Part shown: one piece after another, positions 1 to 5,165 of the stretch
Numbering within the stretch: the first letter of the stretch is position 1
Layout: each line of letters begins with the position of its first letter
IMG/VR virus record: IMGVR_UViG_3300017726_000010
Span: 1 to 48,585 of that record
From: a virus
DNA length: 48,585 nt
Reading direction: 5' to 3' (one strand)
Translations under genes and position numbers: made by a program
The notes under the pieces: generated by a model
Databases searched by the model: none
Told to the model about the DNA's origin: nothing
The model's input: only the letters and a program-made list of their open reading frames with translations

Positions 1-86
1 GTACCTCTTTTTGTTTGAGATGGACTTGATGTGTCTTTAGCGCCTAGTGCTGTTAGTGTATCTATTGCTAGTTTTTCTTCGTTCAT
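1..86 (-). CDS. Partial small early protein, runs off left edge
   Basis: The reading frame starts at an ATG at position 86 and is open for 28 codons to the window edge, beginning MNEEKLAIDTLTALGAKD. It follows the 89-310 gene by 2 nt and so probably belongs to the same leftward transcript. The C-terminus is missing and I do not recognise it. It is kept because the frame is open, correctly oriented and tightly spaced like its neighbours. Confidence 0.55.
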   Translation of the reverse strand, partial: MNEEKLAIDTLTALGAKDTSSPSQTKRG

Positions 87-88
87 AT

Positions 89-310
89 TTATTGTTTTAT
101 TAGCCAATCACCCCATATTAACTCTTTTTGCGTAAGATCATAATACCATACATCGCCAAATGTACAGATAGATCTTATCTGCTCAATAGTTAAGTCAGAG
201 TAATGGTCTTTGGTTTTAAGGTTATCAATTAGCCAGTTGACAGACTGATACTCTTCAGCATTTTCTTTCATCTTGGCTTTGATATGTGGTTTTAATTTAT
301 CGTATAACAT
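89..310 (-). CDS. Hypothetical early protein, 73 aa
   Basis: A small, charged and aromatic protein with no signal peptide or membrane segment. It starts with an ATG only 5 nt downstream of a copy of the 31-nt early promoter-like element (316-346), which supports the start. The middle has a Lys/Glu-rich helix-prone stretch and the C-terminus is Trp-rich (WYYDL, WGDWLI). Position and size suggest an early host-interaction protein; this is inference and no family is recognised. Confidence 0.7.
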   Translation of the reverse strand: MLYDKLKPHIKAKMKENAEEYQSVNWLIDNLKTKDHYSDLTIEQIRSICTFGDVWYYDLTQKELIWGDWLIKQ

Positions 311-315
311 ATTTT

Positions 316-346
316 TATTATCTTATAGTGTTCGTATTTAGTTTGT
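316..346 (-). promoter_or_regulatory. Early promoter-like 31-nt element, copy 1
   Basis: On the minus strand this reads block ACAAACTAAATAC, an 11-nt spacer (GAACACTATAA), then block GATAATA. It lies 5 nt before the ATG of the 89-310 gene and touches the 3' end of the HAD phosphatase gene. The spacer reads ACACTATA, like the core of SP6/T7-class promoters. Seven other copies with the same block spacing lie to the right. Confidence 0.7.
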
Positions 347-347
347 A

Positions 348-797
348 TTACTGTAATAGTGGATTAAATATAGGTATACCATACGATTCAAACATTGCTT
401 GATTATCAATGTTATCATCAATAGATAAAACTATTTGCTCAATACTAATATCTTGTAATAGCTCTTGTAATTTAGACTCTTTCCATAAGCTAGACTTTTG
501 AAATACTTTATTTTTTTCTTTAGTTATTAATTGATCAAAAGGTATGTTGTTCTTAACCAACCACTTACGTGTAGCTATATCCATATAATATGGCCTAGCT
601 GTCATTACTATTATTTTAGTATTAAACATTTTTAGTGTTTGAGCTAAATCTACTACATGATCTTCAGGTAAGTCGTATTCAACTAGCTTAGGATCAAATA
701 ATATATTAAAATTCATGCTACCTGATTCCATTGCTTTGTTTCTACGATGCTCTAAAGTGCATAGAGTATCATCCATGTCAAATATAGCGTAATTCAT
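348..797 (-). CDS. HAD-superfamily phosphatase / nucleotidase-like
   Basis: A 149-aa protein with haloacid-dehalogenase-type phosphatase motifs. Motif I FDMDDTL lies near residues 6-12, with Asp7 as the predicted nucleophile and Asp9 as the acid/base. Motif II is VMTARP with Thr66. A Lys-rich segment near 92-100 could supply motif III. Motif IV is SIDDN with Asp126 and Asp127. These small phage HAD proteins resemble the 3'-phosphatase domain of T4 polynucleotide kinase and 5'-nucleotidases; the substrate (nucleic acid 3' end or nucleotide) cannot be decided here. Start and stop overlap the upstream 794-988 gene by 4 nt (ATGA), implying coupled translation. It is the best-defined enzyme in the early region. 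Confidence 0.85.
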   Translation of the reverse strand: MNYAIFDMDDTLCTLEHRRNKAMESGSMNFNILFDPKLVEYDLPEDHVVDLAQTLKMFNTKIIVMTARPYYMDIATRKWLVKNNIPFDQLITKEKNKVFQKSSLWKESKLQELLQDISIEQIVLSIDDNIDNQAMFESYGIPIFNPLLQ

Positions 798-988
798 ATT
801 TTTGCTTTTTTAGTCATAGATTTTACTTTATCTTTCAAGTCTTTTGAGATCATAGTATAAAAACCAGGTGCAAATATAGATGTTTTACCTTCTTTTTCTA
901 ATTCTAATATATCTTTTTCTACTTGAGCTACATAAAATTGTAGCGCATCTATAATAAGATTTGACTCCATTCCGTTAAATTTCTTCAT
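794..988 (-). CDS. Hypothetical protein, 64 aa
   Basis: A small Lys-rich protein with a predicted helical first half (residues about 8-35) and a basic C-terminus (KDKVKSMTKKAKI). It overlaps the HAD gene by 4 nt on one side and the 988-1398 gene by 1 nt on the other, so the three are probably translated together. No family recognised. Confidence 0.65.
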   Translation of the reverse strand: MKKFNGMESNLIIDALQFYVAQVEKDILELEKEGKTSIFAPGFYTMISKDLKDKVKSMTKKAKI

Positions 989-1398
989 TACTTTAGTTTT
1001 TGTATTACTTTATGTATTATTTTACCATGATTTTCATGATAAAACTCAAACCATTCGTCTTCAAATAGTTCTAAACCTGCTTCAGTTAAGTATTCTGTTG
1101 AGTCAAATACATAGTGATTATTCATTCCATCACAAACTGCTTGAAATATTAAGTCATATATGTGACCATCTAAATTTTCTACTATTTGATCAACGGTTTT
1201 ATCTACATCTGCGTGAGAAAAAGGATTTCTATAAAAGTTTTCACCTTTTAATTCAAGTTGATGTTCAGCTATTGCTTTAGCTGTAGACTCACTACATGGA
1301 TGAGTTCTGTCGTCTTTAACTTTTTCTGTTTGAATATCTAAAGCTCTTTGATACTCTTTTGATTGTCTAATTTCATTTAGCGTTCTATTTTTTGCCAT
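988..1398 (-). CDS. Hypothetical protein, 136 aa
   Basis: A soluble protein with a basic N-terminus and an acidic, aromatic C-terminal half (EDEWFEFYHENHGK), with no membrane segment. It shares 1 nt with the downstream gene and overlaps the upstream small gene by exactly 14 nt, so the first 14 nt of this gene also encode the end of its neighbour. Function unknown. Confidence 0.7.
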   Translation of the reverse strand: MAKNRTLNEIRQSKEYQRALDIQTEKVKDDRTHPCSESTAKAIAEHQLELKGENFYRNPFSHADVDKTVDQIVENLDGHIYDLIFQAVCDGMNNHYVFDSTEYLTEAGLELFEDEWFEFYHENHGKIIHKVIQKLK

Positions 1399-1543
1399 TT
1401 TTCTTAGATTTTAATTGATTAAACGCTTGTTTCAACTGTGCGATCTCAGTTTGACACTTTCTTATTTGTTCTTTATTGCCTCGATCTTGATAGAATTTTG
1501 TCCAAGAATACAAGTTTTCGAGTTGTTTTGTTATTTTATTCAT
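1385..1543 (-). CDS. Short helical protein, 52 aa
   Basis: Starts at ATG 1543 and ends with TAG at 1385. The product begins MNKITKQLENLYSWTKFYQD and continues as a Lys/Gln-rich predicted single helix. It is supported by a copy of the promoter-like element 14 nt upstream and a 14-nt overlap with the next gene. Helical, charged and without Cys pairs or membrane segments, it may act as a small binding protein; function unknown. Confidence 0.65.
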   Translation of the reverse strand: MNKITKQLENLYSWTKFYQDRGNKEQIRKCQTEIAQLKQAFNQLKSKKNGKK

Positions 1544-1557
1544 ATATTATTAATATA

Positions 1558-1588
1558 TATTATCAAATAGTGATCGTATTTAGTCTGT
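1558..1588 (-). promoter_or_regulatory. Early promoter-like 31-nt element, copy 2
   Basis: Minus strand: ACAGACTAAATAC, 11-nt spacer, GATAATA. It lies 14 nt upstream of the 1385-1543 ATG and is embedded in the last codons of the 1563-2000 gene, whose C-terminal residues LNTITI are encoded by the element. Confidence 0.7.
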
Positions 1589-2000
1589 GACATAGCATTT
1601 TTATCTTATTATACTGTAATTCAGATATTTCTGCTTTGTCTAGCGCTCGATCGAGATAGCGCTGTGCAATATCTTTGTCAACATCTAAGTAATCCATGTA
1701 AGTTTTACCTATTTGCTCGAACAAAACGTCGTTACCTACATAAGTAGTTGAGCATCCATGAAGTATTTTAGCTTTACGTTGACTAGACCCACCAGCCATA
1801 GATCTTAGTATACCGAAGCCAGCTCGTTTAGTTAACTTACTAGCTTTGTCTGCATCTTCACGTGACATAACTTGTATTGAGTTGCCTGTTTTATGGTTTA
1901 TGGTGTCGATGCAGCCAAGTTTTTGAACTGTTGAGCAGTCAACACACACGGTATAGCCAAGATCTAATCTTGCTTGTGGAATTTTATGTGTACATTTCAT
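1563..2000 (-). CDS. Hypothetical protein with possible N-terminal zinc site, 145 aa
   Basis: The N-terminal 25 residues contain Cys3 and His5 followed by a CVDC pair near residues 19-22, a spacing compatible with a small zinc ribbon. The rest is basic and helical with a Gly/Ser turn (AGGSSQRK) and a charged C-terminus. The ATG is 5 nt after a promoter-like element (2006-2036), and the 3' end is built from the next copy (1558-1588). It could bind nucleic acid, but no family is recognised. Confidence 0.7.
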   Translation of the reverse strand: MKCTHKIPQARLDLGYTVCVDCSTVQKLGCIDTINHKTGNSIQVMSREDADKASKLTKRAGFGILRSMAGGSSQRKAKILHGCSTTYVGNDVLFEQIGKTYMDYLDVDKDIAQRYLDRALDKAEISELQYNKIKMLCHRLNTITI

Positions 2001-2005
2001 GTATA

Positions 2006-2036
2006 TATTATCTATTAGCGTTCGTATTTAGTTTGT
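2006..2036 (-). promoter_or_regulatory. Early promoter-like 31-nt element, copy 3
   Basis: Minus strand: ACAAACTAAATAC, spacer GAACGCTAATA, GATAATA. It is 5 nt upstream of the ATG of the 1563-2000 gene and forms the end of the 2008-2130 reading frame. It is closest to the consensus of all eight copies. The segment AATACGA plus TAATAG resembles T7-class promoters. Confidence 0.75.
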
Positions 2037-2130
2037 GTTTTGTTTTACGAGTGTATTTCTTTTTATTTTTATACACATTAGGCTTCATAGCATCATATAT
2101 TTCTTTCATTGTTATTTTAATATGTTTCAT
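2008..2130 (-). CDS. Small very basic protein, 40 aa
   Basis: Opens at ATG 2130 and ends at TAA 2008. The product begins MKHIKITMKEIYDAMKPN and continues with a Lys/Arg/Tyr-rich tail. The same frame stays open about 26 codons upstream without an ATG, through residues GGDIKTGLVRAFRG. The true start may therefore be a TTG or other non-ATG codon, or this may be the displaced 3' part of the interrupted gene at 2181-2393. A GGGAGGAG stretch upstream is the strongest Shine-Dalgarno-like sequence I noticed in the early region. Confidence 0.45.
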   Translation of the reverse strand: MKHIKITMKEIYDAMKPNVYKNKKKYTRKTKHKLNTNANR

Positions 2131-2180
2131 ACCACGAAAAGCCCGTACCAAACCTGTTTTAATATCTCCTCCCTGAGTAT

Positions 2181-2393
2181 TTAAAACGACAGTTTAATAC
2201 GAGCTGGCCTTATTTTAAATTGTAAGGCACCATGTTCGTCAGTTGTTTGTCAACTTGTTATGTAAGTAAGGCCTTTGTAGTTGAACCAGCTTGTATAGTC
2301 GTCTGGTATATTATTAATAGTGTAGCCTTTTAATAGTTTGCCATTTAATCTTATTAGTGACCTGTCGCTTGGGTAAAATTTAATTGTTTTCAT
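2181..2393 (-). pseudogene. Small gene interrupted by one in-frame TGA
   Basis: ATG at 2393 opens a frame of 47 codons (MKTIKFYPSDRSLIRLNGKL and onward) that stops at TGA (2252-2250), then continues in frame for 22 codons to TAA at 2181. The extension (QTTDEHGALQFKIRPARIKL) has the same composition as the first part, and TGA sits where TGG (Trp) would fit. TGA is a normal stop elsewhere here, so genome-wide recoding is unlikely. A nonsense mutation, sequencing error, or read-through at the leaky UGA-C context are the options. The start overlaps the 2380-2571 gene by 14 nt. If the TGA is a true stop, the product is 47 aa. Confidence 0.5.
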
Positions 2394-2571
2394 TGAAATT
2401 ATTTACTATTTTTCTTATTCTCATACCTAATTCTTGATCATTAGGTGTACTTTTTACGTGCTCTTGTATCATTAAGAACATTACTGCTTTTAATGTTTTA
2501 GAGTCTTCCATTTCGTGTTTAGTTAATACATTATCAACATCCCACTCTTTTCCTCTGTTAATCACTGCCAT
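2380..2571 (-). CDS. Hypothetical protein, 63 aa
   Basis: A small protein with an acidic N-terminal half and a helical, Lys/Asn-rich C-terminal half; no Cys or membrane segment. Both ends overlap neighbours by exactly 14 nt, and both overlaps start ATG and end TTAA. Function unknown. Confidence 0.65.
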   Translation of the reverse strand: MAVINRGKEWDVDNVLTKHEMEDSKTLKAVMFLMIQEHVKSTPNDQELGMRIRKIVNNFNENN

Positions 2572-2728
2572 TTTCTAGATCTATTATTAGTTCACCTTCA
2601 TATATTTTTCTTGCTTGGTTTAGTGCATAAGTCCACTTTTGCCATTCTGTTCCACATTTCTGTGTCCAACCGTAGATACCATCCTGTATATCATTAGCGA
2701 TTGCTTCAATTGCTTTTTGTTCTGTCAT
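2558..2728 (-). CDS. Small Trp-rich protein, 56 aa
   Basis: ATG at 2728, TAA at 2558. The product begins MTEQKAIEAIANDIQDGIYG and contains three Trp within a dozen residues (GWTQKCGTEWQKW), then a helical acidic end. It starts 4 nt after the stop of the 2733-2954 gene and overlaps the next gene by 14 nt. Coding is supported by close packing and coherent composition; function unknown. Confidence 0.6.
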   Translation of the reverse strand: MTEQKAIEAIANDIQDGIYGWTQKCGTEWQKWTYALNQARKIYEGELIIDLENGSD

Positions 2729-2732
2729 ATTA

Positions 2733-2954
2733 TTATTTTAAATCTTCGTTAGTCATTGGTTGAAAGAGCTCACTTCTCATATACTTTACTATTTTTACTG
2801 TCATTTCATTGAATAAATTCATGTAAGCATCATTAGTTTCTGGAAAGTTTTCATGCTCTTGTAGTTCATATTCTAGCTCATTAGCTAGTTTTTCGTATAG
2901 TGAATCAACTACTCTCCAAGTAATTTCATCTTTTTCTTCGTTAGTTAGTTTCAT
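2733..2954 (-). CDS. Acidic helical hypothetical protein, 73 aa
   Basis: A Glu-rich, almost entirely helical protein (EEKDEITWRVVDSLYEKLAN and onward). The start lies 1 nt after the stop of the lipoprotein gene. The nucleotides before its ATG read GCTAATAGATAAT, identical to the downstream half of the early promoter-like element but without the AAATAC block. An acidic DNA-mimic or regulator is conceivable but unsupported. Confidence 0.65.
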   Translation of the reverse strand: MKLTNEEKDEITWRVVDSLYEKLANELEYELQEHENFPETNDAYMNLFNEMTVKIVKYMRSELFQPMTNEDLK

Positions 2955-2955
2955 A

Positions 2956-3114
2956 TTATCTATTAGCCCATGTTTGACATTCTACTTTTTGACAATAATC
3001 TTTATGGAATTTATTATCATAAACTCTATAAGAAGTTGAACAAGATGTTGCAAGTGCTATTAGTGTTATCATTAGTATTCCGAATACTATTGGAGCTATA
3101 TTATTTATTTTCAT
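2956..3114 (-). CDS. Small phage lipoprotein, 52 aa
   Basis: ATG at 3114, TAA at 2956. The N-terminus has a short basic/polar start, a hydrophobic segment (IVFGILMITLIALATSC) and a lipobox LATSC with Cys25 as the probable lipidation site. The mature part is about 27 residues with two further Cys near positions 41 and 46. Such proteins are exported and anchored in the outer or inner membrane; in phages they can act in superinfection exclusion or as o-spanins. Its location in the early cluster, far from the lysis genes, favours exclusion (inference). It overlaps the 3101-3367 gene by 14 nt. Confidence 0.7.
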   Translation of the reverse strand: MKINNIAPIVFGILMITLIALATSCSTSYRVYDNKFHKDYCQKVECQTWANR

Positions 3115-3367
3115 TATTTATTTTATTTATTAGTTCGTCTATTTCGTCGTAGTTAAAAGTAGAATAGACTTTGTCTACTTGTTTTTGTACATAGTTGTAC
3201 GTAATTTCTTTTAGTGGTCTGCCAAACAGTGATACAATAAGATTTCTTGGGTTCCAACCATAAGGTGATCTAGTTTTATTATATATTAGTAATTTACCTG
3301 TGCTGTCGCCGTAATCTATGATTGTTAAGTTGTCTGTTTGTATATATTTCACATTTTTATTATCCAT
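3101..3367 (-). CDS. Hypothetical protein, 88 aa, uncertain start
   Basis: A soluble protein with a beta-prone N-terminal half (YIQTDNLTIIDYGDS) and a helical acidic C-terminus. The ATG at 3367 lies inside promoter-like element copy 4, at element positions 22-24. If transcription begins near the downstream block, this ATG would be missing from the mRNA and an in-frame GTG five codons later (3352) becomes the likelier start. Function unknown. Confidence 0.65.
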   Translation of the reverse strand: MDNKNVKYIQTDNLTIIDYGDSTGKLLIYNKTRSPYGWNPRNLIVSLFGRPLKEITYNYVQKQVDKVYSTFNYDEIDELINKINNENK

Positions 3368-3388
3368 TAGCGATTGTATTTAGTTTGT
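3358..3388 (-). promoter_or_regulatory. Early promoter-like 31-nt element, copy 4
   Basis: Minus strand: ACAAACTAAATAC, spacer AATCGCTAATG, GATAATA. It spans the 3' end of the 3367-3645 gene and the annotated start of the 3101-3367 gene. Block spacing is identical to the other copies. Confidence 0.7.
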
Positions 3389-3645
3389 ATATTATTTGTT
3401 TCAAATTTTATAATTAAATCTTCAGCTTGATTTAAATGTTCTAAGTAAGAATTAGCTATTGTTGAATTTAATCTATTATTATATAAATCCCAAGCGATCC
3501 ATTCTTTTACATCTTGAATATTACCTAAAGCTTCGCTTAATAAATATTCATTACTTTCTACTGAGTACACTACTGTACCATCTTTTTTAGCTGGTGATAC
3601 TAGTAAAGAACTAGCTATTCCAATTGTTAATATAATTTTATTCAT
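3367..3645 (-). CDS. Secreted hypothetical protein with signal peptide, 92 aa
   Basis: The N-terminus (MNKIILTIGIASSLLVSPAKK) has the n-, h- and c-region pattern of a signal peptide with possible cleavage after SPA. The mature part, about 73 residues, is acidic and helical. An exported protein in an early cluster suggests action on the host envelope, such as blocking other phages; this is inference. It overlaps the upstream gene by 4 nt and the downstream gene by 1 nt. Confidence 0.7.
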   Translation of the reverse strand: MNKIILTIGIASSLLVSPAKKDGTVVYSVESNEYLLSEALGNIQDVKEWIAWDLYNNRLNSTIANSYLEHLNQAEDLIIKFETNNIQTKYNR

Positions 3646-3842
3646 AGTATTTTATTTAGTATTTCATACACATCATCTTGTTGAGTTTTATTTAGTGTCA
3701 TAAAAACACCATTAGCTTCACCAGGATAATCGAGTACATGGTTTATACATTGTTGAGTCATTTCTGCTTCATGAACAGTTTTGTCCATTTCTGCAAAGGC
3801 TTTTGACCAAGACCAATTTGAAGGATTATTAGTATTATACAT
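3642..3842 (-). CDS. Hypothetical protein, 66 aa
   Basis: A small acidic protein with a Trp/Asn-rich start (NNPSNWSWSKAF) and a helical remainder. It overlaps the signal-peptide protein gene by 4 nt, so the two are probably co-translated. No family recognised. Confidence 0.65.
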   Translation of the reverse strand: MYNTNNPSNWSWSKAFAEMDKTVHEAEMTQQCINHVLDYPGEANGVFMTLNKTQQDDVYEILNKIL

Positions 3843-3847
3843 AGTTG

Positions 3848-4132
3848 TTATTTTTTATAGTTTAAAATTCCTAGTTCTTCACATAGTTTATCAGTTTCAC
3901 TTTGATAATCTTCTTGTTTCCAAAATGGAGCTAACCACTTTGGGTTGTTTACCATTTCATCATGACACCATTGTTTCTCATTGTCACCAAGTTGATAATA
4001 GTGCATATCAAATTCTGACATAGCTATTTTATCTATTGTAGTATTTAAATTATTCATTTTTATTATTTTATTTAGTAACTGAGTGAAGAATCGAACCTCA
4101 CTACTAACCATTTCAGTTATGTGCTCAGTCAT
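3848..4132 (-). CDS. Hypothetical protein, 94 aa or 69 aa from internal Met
   Basis: The long form starts at 4132, but its first 20 or so codons overlap a sequence that looks like the 3' end of a tRNA gene. An internal ATG at 4057, preceded by an A/T-only leader (AATAAAATAATAAAA) like other starts here, gives 69 aa beginning MNNLNTTIDKIAMSE. I favour the shorter form. The C-terminal part is acidic and Trp-rich (EKQWCHDEMVNNPKW). Function unknown. Confidence 0.6.
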   Translation of the reverse strand: MTEHITEMVSSEVRFFTQLLNKIIKMNNLNTTIDKIAMSEFDMHYYQLGDNEKQWCHDEMVNNPKWLAPFWKQEDYQSETDKLCEELGILNYKK

Positions 4133-4138
4133 ATATTC
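4076..4138 (-). other. tRNA-3'-end-like sequence (T arm plus acceptor strand)
   Basis: On the minus strand, TGAGG-TTCGATT-CTTCA forms a five-pair T stem with a canonical seven-base T loop, followed by CTCAGTT and A as a 3' acceptor strand and discriminator. A strand GACTGAG able to pair with that acceptor lies only about 48 nt upstream, too close for a whole tRNA: no D arm or anticodon arm fits between them. It may be a degenerate tRNA, or a tRNA-derived attachment site acquired from a host. No integrase is visible in the window. Confidence 0.35.
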
Positions 4139-4186
4139 ATTATGTTTATACTCTCTAAAGTATGACTATCAACTAAGAGTTTTATA

Positions 4187-4217
4187 TATTATCTAAGAGT
4201 AGTTGTATTTACTCTGT
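4187..4217 (-). promoter_or_regulatory. Early promoter-like 31-nt element, copy 5
   Basis: Minus strand: ACAGAGTAAATAC, 11-nt spacer, GATAATA. The TAA inside the first block is the stop codon of the 4209-4448 gene. Downstream lies a leader of about 54 nt (to 4132) or 129 nt (to 4057) that contains a short hairpin (ATACT/AGTAT) and the tRNA-like sequence. Confidence 0.65.
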
Positions 4218-4448
4218 AATTTCTGCTAATTCTCTACAGAATTTTGGAACAGTATTACTATTTGTATAAGATTTGTACTGTTGAAAACAAGGCATACTTT
4301 CAAACTTTTCTTGAAATGTAGTATATACTTCATCATGATCATAAGTGAATGTTTGATCTTTTTTGTTAGTAAAAGTAATTATTGTATTATTACCTATTAA
4401 TGATTTTCTGATTACAAATCTTTTTGTTGTTAGTTTATTATTTGACAT
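4209..4448 (-). CDS. Hypothetical protein, 79 aa
   Basis: A basic, Thr/Asn-rich protein with probable beta strands in the first half (RFVIRKSLIGNNTIITFTNK) and an acidic helical end. Promoter-like element copy 6 lies 40 nt upstream of the ATG. Function unknown. Confidence 0.65.
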   Translation of the reverse strand: MSNNKLTTKRFVIRKSLIGNNTIITFTNKKDQTFTYDHDEVYTTFQEKFESMPCFQQYKSYTNSNTVPKFCRELAEITE

Positions 4449-4488
4449 AGTTATATTTTTTATTTATTTAGTTTAGTTTATATATTAT

Positions 4489-4519
4489 TATTATCTGTTT
4501 GTTATTGTATTTAGTTTGT
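4489..4519 (-). promoter_or_regulatory. Early promoter-like 31-nt element, copy 6
   Basis: Minus strand: ACAAACTAAATAC, spacer AATAACAAACA, GATAATA. The outer blocks are perfect but the spacer differs from copies 1-4, showing that the blocks, not the middle, are under constraint. It lies 40 nt upstream of the 4209-4448 gene. Confidence 0.7.
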
Positions 4520-4522
4520 AAA

Positions 4523-4762
4523 TTATTTTTGATGTATTAATTGTGAGTTAATTGTTTTGTTAAAAGTAATATTATTTGTATAATATTTTAAAGTTTGTTT
4601 TAATGAATTTAAATTAATGTAAGTGTAAGATTTAAATTTTATAATTTGATTAAGTGGTATATTTTGAAAATATGTTGGTAAGTTATGAGGTTGAAAAGGT
4701 ATGTATATATTATTATTTAGTTTTAATATATGTAATGAGTTGATTTTTAATTTATTAGTCAT
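4523..4762 (-). CDS. Asn/Ile-rich hypothetical protein, 79 aa
   Basis: Composition is extreme (Asn, Ile, Lys, Leu, Tyr), following the high A/T content of this stretch. No membrane segment or motif. It is supported as a gene by an element copy 13 nt before the ATG and another just after the stop. Confidence is lower than for neighbours because the low-complexity composition could mislead. Confidence 0.55.
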   Translation of the reverse strand: MTNKLKINSLHILKLNNNIYIPFQPHNLPTYFQNIPLNQIIKFKSYTYINLNSLKQTLKYYTNNITFNKTINSQLIHQK

Positions 4763-4775
4763 ATTTTTTTTATTA

Positions 4776-4806
4776 TATTATCTATTTAAGTTAGTATTTG
4801 GTTTGT
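4776..4806 (-). promoter_or_regulatory. Early promoter-like 31-nt element, copy 7
   Basis: Minus strand: ACAAACCAAATAC, spacer TAACTTAAATA, GATAATA. It is 13 nt upstream of the 4523-4762 ATG. The 110 nt on its upstream side (4807-4916) hold no gene I can support. Confidence 0.65.
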
Positions 4807-4916
4807 AGTTTGTGAGTGTATGTTTGTTTATTAGTTTAATTTAGTTAGTAGGTACAACACTTGTCCTCTCTATTATTTACAATAGTGAATGTTAAAATTA
4901 GTTTATATTTAGTTAA

Positions 4917-5165
4917 TTAAATAATAATGTAGTCTAATTCTAGCTCATCAGTATGAATTGAATAGTTAATATTATGTTGATTTAATAGTTGGATAGTTTC
5001 AGGCCAATTTGTTGTGTATTCAAATAGAATGAAAGTATTGGATTTAAATTTAGACATGTCAATATTATTTTCTTCAAAGAAATTATCTGAGTCAATTATG
5101 AAATTAATTTCTGATTGATTGTTTAGAATTTTATTTAATTGATTGTATTTTAAATTAATAGTCAT
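4917..5165 (-). CDS. Acidic hypothetical protein, 82 aa
   Basis: The first gene of the leftward cluster. The protein alternates predicted strands and helices (NFIIDSDNFF, NTFILFEYTTNW) and ends in an acidic hydrophobic tail (DELELDYIII), suggesting a small folded alpha/beta domain. Element copy 8 lies 34 nt upstream. As the gene nearest the divergent region it may be among the first expressed (inference). No family recognised. Confidence 0.65.
   Translation of the reverse strand: MTINLKYNQLNKILNNQSEINFIIDSDNFFEENNIDMSKFKSNTFILFEYTTNWPETIQLLNQHNINYSIHTDELELDYIII

Noticed and set aside
2181-2393. Genome-wide TGA recoding to Trp
   Set aside because: TGA terminates several other genes here, for example groEL and the 1563-2000 gene, so the single interruption is treated as local.
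4076-4160. A complete tRNA gene
   Set aside because: T arm and acceptor are convincing but no D arm or anticodon arm fits in the remaining space; recorded only as a tRNA-like sequence.
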